A stretch of DNA of 64,000 nt from Phycisphaerales bacterium (lineage in GTDB: Bacteria > Planctomycetota > Phycisphaerae > Phycisphaerales > UBA1924): the NCBI GenBank assembly GCA_029260345.1, contig JAJDDK010000008.1:124001-188000 (forward strand), read 5' to 3'. A program made the translations under genes and the position numbers. Of the stretch, positions 26,585 to 34,052 are shown one piece after another; within the stretch, counting starts at the first letter, position 1, and each line of letters begins with the position of its first letter. Under the pieces are notes generated by a model. It was not told the origin of the DNA. It did no database searches and was given only the letters and a program-made list of their open reading frames with translations.

Positions 26585-27696
26585 CGGCGCGCACGTTTCT
26601 TTTCGCCGGGGGCGGCACGGGCGGGCATCTCTTTCCCGGAATCGCGATCGCCGAAGAAATCGCCAAGCGCGATCCGAATGCAGAATTCATTTTTCTTTGC
26701 TCGACGCGTTCGATTGACGCTGAAATTCTGACGAGTGCGAATCGCGAGTTCGTGACACAGCCGGCGCAGCCATTTGGGGTGAAGCCGCGCCGGTTGATGC
26801 GATTTCTCGCTTCGTGGGGGCCGAGCGTGCGCGCGACGCGGCGGCTCATTCGCGAGAAGCGAAACAACGGGCGGAATGTTCATGTCGTTGCGATGGGCGG
26901 ATTCGTTGCGCCTCCGGCAGCGCAAGCGGCGCGAGCGGCACGCGCGCCTTTGACGATGTTCAACCTGGATGCGACGCCGGGGCTGGCGAATCAGTGGATG
27001 GCCAAGAGGTCGAGCCGCGTTCTGACGACGTACACGATTCCCGCATGGAAACAGGCGACGCGCATTCCGCCGATTGTGCGCGCCGGCGCGCTGCCGCCGG
27101 GCGATGCGGGGATGTGCCGCGCCGTGTTTGGGCTTGATCCGGAGATGGCGACGCTTGTAGTCATGGGCGGGAGCCAAGGCGCGGGGACGATCAATGACGC
27201 GATGGCCGAGTTGGCGATGCAGGAACCTGAATTACTGCGGCGCTGGCAGATCATTCATCAGTGCGGCGCCGGGCGAGATGAATCGTTGGCAGAGGTGTAT
27301 TCAGCAGCGGGCGTTCGTGCGGTGGTGCGGCCATTTATTGATGAGGTCGGCGCGGCGTGGGGCGCGGCGGATCTGGCGATTGCGCGAGCCGGCGCGGGGA
27401 CGGTCGCGGAAGCCTGGGCCAGCGGGACGCCGGCAATCTTCCTCCCTTATCCGTATCACCGGGATTCCCATCAGGCGGCCAATGCGATGCCGCTGGTCGA
27501 TCGGGCCAGCGCGGTGATCGTGAAAGACGCCATCGATGCGGGGGTGAACGCGGAACGACTCTCTGAGACTCTGCAAGGAATGCTGGCGCCGGGGCGGCTC
27601 CAATCGATGCGAAGCGCCATGCAATCACTCGGGCCGGCGGATGGGGCGAATGTCGCGGCCGGCCTGCTGCTGGGTGAAGGCCCGAAAACACATTGA
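26581..27696 (+). CDS. murG: UDP-N-acetylglucosamine--N-acetylmuramyl-(pentapeptide) transferase MurG
   Basis: The 371-residue protein has the N-terminal membrane-associated motif FLFAGGGTGGHLFPGIAIAE, the second Gly-rich loop GGSQGAGTINDAM, and the C-terminal donor-binding segment (DLAIARAGAGTVAEAWASGT, FLPYPYHRDSHQ). It makes lipid II from lipid I on the cytoplasmic face of the membrane. The ATG at 26581 overlaps the ftsW stop; a GTG 12 nt upstream is less likely. Together with ftsW it indicates a conventional peptidoglycan pathway in this organism. Confidence 0.96.
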   Translation: MTARTFLFAGGGTGGHLFPGIAIAEEIAKRDPNAEFIFLCSTRSIDAEILTSANREFVTQPAQPFGVKPRRLMRFLASWGPSVRATRRLIREKRNNGRNVHVVAMGGFVAPPAAQAARAARAPLTMFNLDATPGLANQWMAKRSSRVLTTYTIPAWKQATRIPPIVRAGALPPGDAGMCRAVFGLDPEMATLVVMGGSQGAGTINDAMAELAMQEPELLRRWQIIHQCGAGRDESLAEVYSAAGVRAVVRPFIDEVGAAWGAADLAIARAGAGTVAEAWASGTPAIFLPYPYHRDSHQAANAMPLVDRASAVIVKDAIDAGVNAERLSETLQGMLAPGRLQSMRSAMQSLGPADGANVAAGLLLGEGPKTH

Positions 27697-27759
27697 AATC
27701 CCGGTGATTCGACGGTTGGTTCGCGCCAATGCTGAGGCGAGTGATAGACTCAGCGTGGG

Positions 27760-28437
27760 ATGGAATCCCGAACGAACGAGCCGCGCCCGACGGAGACGAA
27801 GGGCGCCCGGGCGGAGGTCCCGGCCGACGCGTCGCCTGCGGTGCGATGCATCCTCGCCTTACCTGAGTCATCGCCGGTTCCACCGGCGGACTTGGTCGAA
27901 GCGTTCGCCGCCCGAAATCTTGAGGTCCGGGAATGTTTAGGCCCGTTCGAAGCGATGGCGCTGATGGTGTCTTTGGCGCGCGATACGAAACGACCGCTAG
28001 CGCTTGTGGTGGTGGAGCCGTCGCAGTTTTCGGGTGACCGCGCCGCGCAACTGATGCAATCGGCGGCGAAGTACACCGGACGCGCTGCGCGTTGGATGTA
28101 CGAGCGAAAGCGGGCGCCGCGCTTACAGAAATGGATTGAGCCGGAGACGTCGCCCACCAAAGTGAACGGCATCCGTGATGCAATACGGCGCGCTCAAGGC
28201 GCCCCCTCTTTGCGGCTGACTGGATTCGCGGAAACAAATGCATCAGAGGCGCGTCCCGCTGAAAACGGGGGCGAGCCATCGGCGTCCGCGAGCGGCGCCC
28301 TTCTGACGGACGAGGAATTGGCGATGCTGCTCGGGCGTGATGAGCCGGACGCGCCACACCCCGGCGATCCCACTGAATCAATGGATTTCGACGAACCTGA
28401 CGACCACCCGCCTTCGTATGATCGGACGTCGTCATGA
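27760..28437 (+). CDS. Hypothetical protein with a receiver-like N-terminal half, coupled to a diguanylate cyclase
   Basis: The 225-residue protein shows alternating strands and helices in its first 120 residues (VRCILALPES; ALVVVEPSQF), resembling a degenerate receiver or Rossmann-like domain without an obvious phospho-Asp. Its C-terminal half is low-complexity and acidic (ESMDFDEPDDHPP). It overlaps the next gene by 4 nt (ATGA at 28434). No family is recognised. Co-translation suggests a partner or regulator of the diguanylate cyclase. Confidence 0.65.
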   Translation: MESRTNEPRPTETKGARAEVPADASPAVRCILALPESSPVPPADLVEAFAARNLEVRECLGPFEAMALMVSLARDTKRPLALVVVEPSQFSGDRAAQLMQSAAKYTGRAARWMYERKRAPRLQKWIEPETSPTKVNGIRDAIRRAQGAPSLRLTGFAETNASEARPAENGGEPSASASGALLTDEELAMLLGRDEPDAPHPGDPTESMDFDEPDDHPPSYDRTSS

Positions 28438-29705
28438 GTTCTGATCTTCCCCATCCCGAGGACGCCGCGGCGGCAAGTCGCCGGCTGCTGCTGGTCGGGC
28501 GCAGCGAAGCGGAACGCGCCTTACGCGGCCGCGCAGATGTCGAGCTTTTTCGAGCCCGAACCGGCACGGACGCAATTGGCGAATTGGCTCTGGCGCAGGA
28601 CGAAAACGCTCCGATCGACCTGGTGCTGATTGGTGATGATGTCGCGGCGGACGCGGAGCGCCTGCAGCTCGAGAACGCGTTGCGCGCGACGGATTCGCAC
28701 GCGCGAATTCTTGACGTCACGCAACGGGATGCCGCGGCGGTGCTTGATCTGATCGTCGAACCAGCGTCCAAGAATGAACCGGCGCCGGCCGCCTCTTCCC
28801 CATCGAAGCCGGACGCCTGCCGCACGAGCGATGTTGATGAATCGTGCATTGGCGCCTTGCTGGCGGGGCGCAATCCGATTGATTCGTTCATCAAACAGGC
28901 GCAGGCGACCACCGGCGACGCTTCGCTGCGATTTGAAAAAGACCTTGATCCCGATGCGGCGAAGGGTCGCTCGATTCAAATGGCTGATGTCGCTCGACGG
29001 GGCGTGCGGTTTGGCGCGTTGATCTCGGATCGACTTGATGGCGCCGCGCTTGAGCGGCTGAGCGCTGATCTGGCGAATTGGCTGGCGCTGCACGAGCAGC
29101 AGAGGCAGCTTCAGAACGCGGCGTTTACGGATCAACTCACCGGCGCCTGGAATCGCCGGTATTTCGATTACTTCATGCCGCGCTCCATTGAGGAGGCGCG
29201 CCAGCGCCGCCATGACGTCACGTTGATGGTGTACGACATTGATGATTTCAAGACGTACAACGATCGATACGGGCATTCCGCGGGCGACGACATTCTTCGC
29301 GAAACGGTGCGGCTGATGGTGTCGGTGATTCGCCCGACGGATCGTGTGTGCCGCATGGGTGGCGATGAATTCGCGGTGATCTTCGACGATCCAACCGGCC
29401 CGCGTGAAGGCGGCGCTCATCACCCGACTTCCATTGCAGGGGTGGCAGCGCGTTTCCAGCGACAGATTTGTGATCATCGATTCCCAAAACTGGCGGAAGA
29501 AGCGCCTGGAACGCTCACGATTTCGGGCGGCATGGCGACCTTCCCGTGGGATGGCGGCACGGCGGATGAACTGCTCCAGCGAGCGGACCAGCTTGCCTTG
29601 CAATCAAAGCGGCAGGGCAAGAACCTTATTACGTTCGGGCCGGGGGCTCAGCGGGCCTGTGGCGCGGCTGGGCCGCATGGTGACGCCCCGCCACGGACAC
29701 CGTAA
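28434..29705 (+). CDS. Diguanylate cyclase (GGDEF) with degenerate receiver-like N-terminus
   Basis: The 423-residue protein ends in a GGDEF domain: DQLTGAWNRRYFDYF at its start, DIDDFKTYNDRYGHSAGDDI for metal and substrate binding, and the active site RMGGDEFAVIF. An RPTD five residues before GGDEF fits the allosteric I-site (RxxD), so product inhibition by cyclic di-GMP is likely. The first 100 residues look like a receiver that lacks a clear acceptor Asp (LLLVGRSEAERAL; IDLVLIGDD). The catalysed reaction is 2 GTP to c-di-GMP. It is coupled to the upstream hypothetical gene. Confidence 0.9.
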   Translation: MSSDLPHPEDAAAASRRLLLVGRSEAERALRGRADVELFRARTGTDAIGELALAQDENAPIDLVLIGDDVAADAERLQLENALRATDSHARILDVTQRDAAAVLDLIVEPASKNEPAPAASSPSKPDACRTSDVDESCIGALLAGRNPIDSFIKQAQATTGDASLRFEKDLDPDAAKGRSIQMADVARRGVRFGALISDRLDGAALERLSADLANWLALHEQQRQLQNAAFTDQLTGAWNRRYFDYFMPRSIEEARQRRHDVTLMVYDIDDFKTYNDRYGHSAGDDILRETVRLMVSVIRPTDRVCRMGGDEFAVIFDDPTGPREGGAHHPTSIAGVAARFQRQICDHRFPKLAEEAPGTLTISGGMATFPWDGGTADELLQRADQLALQSKRQGKNLITFGPGAQRACGAAGPHGDAPPRTP

Positions 29706-29906
29706 ATTGTTTCTCTGCATATAGTTAGACCAAGTACGTTCTGGCAATGCTGAGGTCTTGTTTGAGGGGTGAAGGCTCGATTTGAGCGTTCTCGCTGGGT
29801 TTGGACCGAGAACTCCGGGTCGGTCTACTTGCCAAAACCGCCCGGATCGGGAAGATATGGGGGTTCTGAGCCAACCAATCCCCCTTAAGAGAATCCGGAG
29901 GCGACC

Positions 29907-30077
29907 GTGGAGGAATACGAACGGCTGAAGCAGGCCGTCATGGAAGTGGACGAGGACTTGAAGAAGGCCGAAGGCGGCAACAAGGCCGCCGGTACTCGCG
30001 TCAGAAAGTCCATGCAGGACATCAAGAATCTCGCGCAGGACATCCGTAAGAAGGTGTTGGAGTTTCGTACCGACTAA
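29907..30077 (+). CDS. Very short histone H1-like (Hc1) protein
   Basis: A GTG start with GGAGG 5 nt upstream opens a 56-residue protein: MEEYERLKQAVMEVDEDL, KKAEGGNKAAGTRVRKSMQD, IKNLAQDIRKKVLEFRTD. The central GNKAAGTRVRKSMQ is the hallmark of the short Hc1-type histone-like proteins of planctomycetes, Bacteroidetes and chlamydiae. These proteins bind DNA and contribute to nucleoid packaging. This version lacks the long Lys/Ala-rich tail seen in many family members. It stands 15 nt before the fabZ-like gene and may share its transcript. It is shorter than the usual annotation cut-off and easily missed. Confidence 0.9.
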   Translation: MEEYERLKQAVMEVDEDLKKAEGGNKAAGTRVRKSMQDIKNLAQDIRKKVLEFRTD

Positions 30078-30092
30078 CCCCACAGGGACGCC

Positions 30093-30605
30093 ATGAGTTC
30101 CGCCGACGCCCTCCAGACACGACCGATCAGATCCGCGCCAAAGCTGATTGTCGACCTTTCCAAGGTTGATCTCAGCGGGCGGATGTTGTCGCGTGAAGAT
30201 CTGGAGAAGTGGATTCCTCATCGCGACAAGATGGCGCTGCTGGATGAAGTGGTCTGGTACCGACCGGACTTTTCACAGGGCGTGGCGCTGAAGCGAGTGC
30301 GCAATGATGAATTCTGGGTGCCGGGGCATTTTCCGGATCGACCGATCCTTCCCGGTGTCCTGATGGTCGAAGCGGGCGCTCAGCTCGCCAGCTTCCTGTT
30401 CCATGGTCGGCGCAACGATGACTGCCTCGCCGGGTTCACGAGAATCGAGAACGCGGTGTTCCGCGGGCAGGTGGTCCCGGGACAGGACCTGCACCTGCTG
30501 GCCCGCGAAGTGAAGTACCAGCCGCGCCGATTTGTCAGTGACATTCAGGGCGTGGTCGATGATCGACTGGTCTTTGAAGCCCGCATCACCGGCATGGTGC
30601 TCTGA
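30093..30605 (+). CDS. fabZ: FabZ-like 3-hydroxyacyl-ACP dehydratase (hotdog fold)
   Basis: The 170-residue protein has PHRDKMALLDEV, in place of the family PHRYPFLLVD, and the active-site segment GHFPDRPILPGVLMVEAGAQ with His79 and Glu93. It would dehydrate 3-hydroxyacyl-ACP in fatty acid synthesis. The N-terminal 35 residues (to MLSREDL) are an extension compared with E. coli FabZ. The upstream Hc1 gene is 15 nt away. A paralogous role, such as in lipid A or polyketide acyl supply, is possible because planctomycetes often have several FabZ-like genes. Confidence 0.85.
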   Translation: MSSADALQTRPIRSAPKLIVDLSKVDLSGRMLSREDLEKWIPHRDKMALLDEVVWYRPDFSQGVALKRVRNDEFWVPGHFPDRPILPGVLMVEAGAQLASFLFHGRRNDDCLAGFTRIENAVFRGQVVPGQDLHLLAREVKYQPRRFVSDIQGVVDDRLVFEARITGMVL

Positions 30606-30631
30606 ATCAAGTGTTTTGCAACGCGATCACG

Positions 30632-30657
30632 CCGGCGTCCCTTGACGCCGGTTTTTT
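30632..30657 (+). terminator. Rho-independent terminator after fabZ
   Basis: CCGGCGTC (30632-30639) pairs with GACGCCGG (30644-30651), followed by six T. It lies 27 bases after the fabZ stop. Confidence 0.93.
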
Positions 30658-30678
30658 CTGCGCCGATGAAGGATGGTG

Positions 30679-31668
30679 ATGAGCACGACCCGCCCGTATC
30701 CATTGCGCTTCGAACCGATCCTCAAGGAGAAAGTCTGGGGTGGGCGACGGCTCGCCGCGCTGGGCAAAGCCATCGGGCCGGAGGCGCTTGTTGGCGAGTC
30801 TTGGGAAATTGCGGACCTGGCGCGCACGAGTGTCTCTGGCGGCGGCGGCGATGCGGCTCGGTCAATCATCCTGAGTGGCCCGCGCGCCGGCGCGACGCTT
30901 CACGAGGTGATGCATGAGTGGGGCGAAGCGCTTCTTGGCGGCGCCGCGCCGGCAGACGACGGCGGTTTTCCCTTGCTGATCAAGTTCCTCGACGCCGGCG
31001 AAAACCTCTCTGTGCAGGTGCATCCGAGCGTTGAATACGCCGCAAAGCACGCCGACGCCTACGTGAAGCACGAAGCCTGGTGCGTCGTGGACGCGGCGCC
31101 CGGCGCCAGCATCTATTGCGGCCTCCAGCCGAAAGAAACCAGAGAAACCCTTACGCAGCGTATTGCCAGCGGCTCCGTCGCTGACGCAATGATCGCCATT
31201 CCCGCGACACCCGGCAATATCATTCACCTTCCCAGTGGCGTGGTGCATGCACTGGGCGCCGGCGTACTCGTCGCGGAAGTGCAGACGCCGAGCGACACGA
31301 CCTACCGGCTTGATGACTGGGGGCGCACCGGGCGCGAACTTCATGTCGATGCAGCGCTCGACAGCGCCTTTGACGAATCCGGCCGGCCGACCATCGCCGC
31401 GTTAGATCTTCCCGCGCCGAGCCGCGATGTGGTTTCGACCGAAGCATTCCGAATCGAACAACACGTGCTGCGCAATGGCGGCGCGGTCGAACTGGAAACG
31501 CGAAACTCACCACTCATTCTCATGGCGCTGCGTGGCGGGGCGAACGTGAACTTCACCGATCACGACGCCATGTCATTAGACGCCGGTGAGACGGTGTTGA
31601 TTCCGGCGGCGCTGGAGCGCTGCACGGCGCGCGGTGACGCCGCGCTCCTCGCAATCACTATTCCCTGA
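30679..31668 (+). CDS. manA: Mannose-6-phosphate isomerase, class I type
   Basis: The 329-residue cupin protein has PILKEKVWGGRRLA at the N-terminus, the zinc-site sequence LIKFLDAGENLSVQVHPS with Gln and His ligands, KHEAWCVVDAAPGASIYCGL with Glu, and the later VVHALGAGVLVAEVQTPSDT. It interconverts mannose-6-P and fructose-6-P. The ATG at 30679 is preferred over 30673 because AAGGA (30669-30673) then has a normal 5-nt spacing. It converges almost end to end with the DegT gene (one base between stops). Confidence 0.93.
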   Translation: MSTTRPYPLRFEPILKEKVWGGRRLAALGKAIGPEALVGESWEIADLARTSVSGGGGDAARSIILSGPRAGATLHEVMHEWGEALLGGAAPADDGGFPLLIKFLDAGENLSVQVHPSVEYAAKHADAYVKHEAWCVVDAAPGASIYCGLQPKETRETLTQRIASGSVADAMIAIPATPGNIIHLPSGVVHALGAGVLVAEVQTPSDTTYRLDDWGRTGRELHVDAALDSAFDESGRPTIAALDLPAPSRDVVSTEAFRIEQHVLRNGGAVELETRNSPLILMALRGGANVNFTDHDAMSLDAGETVLIPAALERCTARGDAALLAITIP

Positions 31669-31669
31669 T

Positions 31670-32845
31670 TCAGCGAGCGTACGCCTCAGCGACTTTCGCC
31701 AGCGCTTCCCCAATTTGGTTGACTTGCGATTGAGTCAGGCCGGGGTGCACAGGGATGCAGAAGAGCGTCTTTGCAAGACGATCCGCGACGGGCAGCTTGA
31801 CGTTGCCGTGCTCACTGAACACGGGCTGGCGGTGAGCCGGCCGCGGGTAATGCACGGCGCACTGAACGCCCTCTGCGCGAAGCGCCTCAAGAAACGCATC
31901 GCGATCGCAGCCGAACGCATCGAGGTCCATGCGAACCACATACAGGTGATACGAGTGTTGAGCGCCTTCGGTGACGCGCGGCGGATGCAAACCGGGAATG
32001 GCCTCAATCATCGCATCGAGGGCCGCGGCGTTGGCGCGGCGTTTAGCCGTCACCGCTTCGATGCGATCAAGCTGGCTCACGCCGATCGCGGCTTCCACAT
32101 CCGTCATGCGATAGTTGTAACCCACGCGCTCGTGCGTGTACTTCGTCGTTTCGCCGTGACTGCGCAACAGGCGGACGTCGCGATCCAGTTCGGTCGCGTT
32201 CACCGTCACCATGCCGCCTTCGCCGGTGGTCATGTTCTTGGTGGGATAAAAGCTGTACGTGACGGCGTCGCCAAAGGCGCCGAGGCCTTCGCCGCGATAC
32301 GTCGCCAGGTGCGCCTGGGCCGCATCGTAAATCACGCTGAGGTTGTGGCGTGTGGCGAGTGATTGAATGGCGTCAATGTCAACGGGATTGCCGTAGAGAT
32401 GCGTGACGGCGATGGCGGTCGTGTTTGGCGTGATGCGCTGTTCGGCGTCTTTGACGTCAATGTTGTACGTGTGCGGGTCGGCGTCGCAGAAGACGGGGTT
32501 GGCGCCGCGCGCCGCGATCATGGATGCGGTTGCGATGTACGTCCAGCTCGGGCACAGAACATCATCACCCGGCTGGATGAGCGGTTCGTACGCGAGTTGA
32601 AGAGCGCAGGTGCCGTTGGCGCACGCAATCGCGTGAGCCGCGCCGGTGAGGTCCGCAAAGCGTTTCTCGAAGGCGCCGACGTTCGCCCCTTGCGCGAGCA
32701 TGCCGCTGCGCAGCGTGCGGACCGCCGCGTCAATGTCCGCGTCGGTGACGTCGACGGAGATCATCGGAATCGGATCGGCCGACACAGGATCGCCGCCGTT
32801 GATGGCGAGTGACTGGGCGGACGCAGGGGCAGCGGGTTGCGGCAT
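31670..32845 (-). CDS. DegT/DnrJ/EryC1/StrS family PLP aminotransferase
   Basis: The 391-residue protein has GTCALQLAYEPLIQPGDDVL, the cofactor-binding YDAAQAH (Asp174), and SFYPTKNMTTGEGGM with the Schiff-base Lys203. The family transaminates nucleotide-linked keto-sugars for O-antigen and other surface glycans, with some members catalysing dehydration. Manno-configured sugar supply from the neighbouring manA is compatible, but no sugar cluster is present. The ATG at 32845 is preferred; a TTG 15 nt upstream is an alternative. Confidence 0.9.
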   Translation of the reverse strand: MPQPAAPASAQSLAINGGDPVSADPIPMISVDVTDADIDAAVRTLRSGMLAQGANVGAFEKRFADLTGAAHAIACANGTCALQLAYEPLIQPGDDVLCPSWTYIATASMIAARGANPVFCDADPHTYNIDVKDAEQRITPNTTAIAVTHLYGNPVDIDAIQSLATRHNLSVIYDAAQAHLATYRGEGLGAFGDAVTYSFYPTKNMTTGEGGMVTVNATELDRDVRLLRSHGETTKYTHERVGYNYRMTDVEAAIGVSQLDRIEAVTAKRRANAAALDAMIEAIPGLHPPRVTEGAQHSYHLYVVRMDLDAFGCDRDAFLEALRAEGVQCAVHYPRPAHRQPVFSEHGNVKLPVADRLAKTLFCIPVHPGLTQSQVNQIGEALAKVAEAYAR

Positions 32846-33083
32846 CGAAGTTTCTTTCAATCGCGAGGGGCGGAAATTCGTCGGAAAAACGCGCCCGACA
32901 TGGTAGCGGCGAGCCGCCCACGGGACCGCCTAAAGACGCATAACTCGGCGGCGACCGCGTGCATCTTCTCCCCAGCCCGCACAACCGGCGCCGTTGACCA
33001 CGTTGACCTGATTGCTCCGGACAGACAGGCCAAGTGAGGGCTGAAGTCGGCCGATATCTGAACGACGCAAGGAGGAGTGAGAC

Positions 33084-33281
33084 ATGGGCATCTCGCGCGA
33101 TTCACTCGGGCAGATCCGAAACATACTTCGCAAGCTGGACAACTCCATCGACTCGGCGCGGGAAAAGCGCCTGAAGGAGAACGAGCACCGGCACAATGAG
33201 GCCGCCGAAAACGGCGCGTCCAATGGTGTTGAGTCCAATGGCGCTGGGGGCGCCAACGGGCTGGGGCGTCGGGCCGGCTGA
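33084..33281 (+). CDS. Small hypothetical protein with Asn/Gly-rich tail
   Basis: The 65-residue frame begins MGISRDSLGQIRNILRKLDN, then a charged helix (AREKRLKENEHRHNEA) and a tail of Asn, Gly and Ala. AAGGAGGAG, 8 nt before the ATG, is one of the strongest ribosome-binding sites in the window, which is the main reason to call it. No family is recognised. It is 63 nt upstream of the STAS gene on the same strand and may share its transcript. Confidence 0.55.
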   Translation: MGISRDSLGQIRNILRKLDNSIDSAREKRLKENEHRHNEAAENGASNGVESNGAGGANGLGRRAG

Positions 33282-33344
33282 CGCAGGCGGTTTCTGGGTG
33301 GGCCATCGACCGGCGTGGTTGGGGCATTGCATCCGGAGGCGATC

Positions 33345-33800
33345 ATGTTGTTTCGATCCACCAAGCGTCCAACATCCACACGCACAGGCGGCTCGGCGAC
33401 GGGTGCGCTGATCGACGCTCCACCGGCGGAATCCAGTTCCGGGGAGGAGCCGCTCGCCACACTCGAGCTTCTGGGCAAGACCGCGATTGCGACGGTCACG
33501 GTCAATGAACTCACCGGCGCCAACGCGTCGCGGCTCGTGGGCGACCTGCTCAATGAGTTCGCCGAAGCGCGGGTCCGCCACTTCGTCTTCGATCTTCAAA
33601 ACGTCACGTACATGGACTCCGCGTGCATCGGCGTGATGGTCGAACTCTTGACACGCATTCAGACCGCCGGCGGGCGCATCGCGCTGGTCAACGCGGGGCA
33701 GAGCGTGTCGTATCTCTTCAAACTGACACGGCTGGATCGGCTCTTTCCGATCTGTCGCGACGTGATGCAGGCGATCTCAGCGGTGGAGCGCGGCGGGTGA
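33345..33800 (+). CDS. STAS-domain protein (anti-sigma factor antagonist type)
   Basis: The 151-residue protein has about 40 unstructured residues and then a STAS domain: ATVTVNELTGANASRLVGDL, VFDLQNVTYMDSACIGVMVE and GGRIALVNAGQSVSYLFKLT. Ser in MDSACIG corresponds to the phosphorylated Ser of SpoIIAA/RsbV. Such proteins sequester an anti-sigma kinase when unphosphorylated. No cognate kinase or phosphatase is adjacent. The ATG at 33345 is chosen for the GGAGG 6 nt upstream; a GTG 30 nt upstream has none. Confidence 0.85.
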   Translation: MLFRSTKRPTSTRTGGSATGALIDAPPAESSSGEEPLATLELLGKTAIATVTVNELTGANASRLVGDLLNEFAEARVRHFVFDLQNVTYMDSACIGVMVELLTRIQTAGGRIALVNAGQSVSYLFKLTRLDRLFPICRDVMQAISAVERGG

Positions 33801-33884
33801 TTTTCACCATCAGGGATGGTGTTTCCGCAACATGATACGGACTTGCCTCCCCCTACCCGCCTGATACGATGGAGTCAGTCAACT

Positions 33885-33955
33885 TGGGGATTGGTGTAAC
33901 GGTAGCACGACTGACTCTGAATCAGTTAGTCCAGGTTCAAATCCTGGATCCCCAG
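33885..33955 (+). tRNA. tRNA-Gln (anticodon CTG)
   Basis: The sequence folds with acceptor TGGGGAT/ATCCCCA, anticodon stem ACTGA/TCAGT around loop CTCTGAA, T-arm GGTTCAAATCC and discriminator G. CCA is not encoded. Confidence 0.95.
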
Positions 33956-33976
33956 TTTCCAACGATGCGATGAATG

Positions 33977-34008
33977 AAAAAAGCCGACCCTCGAAAGGGC
34001 CGGCTTTT
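33977..34008. terminator. Bidirectional terminator between tRNA-Gln and the pseudopilin gene
   Basis: AAAAGCCGACCCT and AGGGCCGGCTTTT form a long stem with one mismatch around a CGAA loop region. Six A on the left give a U-run for the minus-strand pseudopilin transcript, and four T on the right serve the tRNA. Confidence 0.85.
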
Positions 34009-34052
34009 GAATTTCTCATTCACCGGCAATGCGCCGGATCATGTTGAACGGG

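Noticed and set aside
27335-28912. A long minus-strand frame over murG and the downstream genes
   Set aside because: It spans two recognisable plus-strand genes and is Pro/Arg/Ser-rich with no domain.
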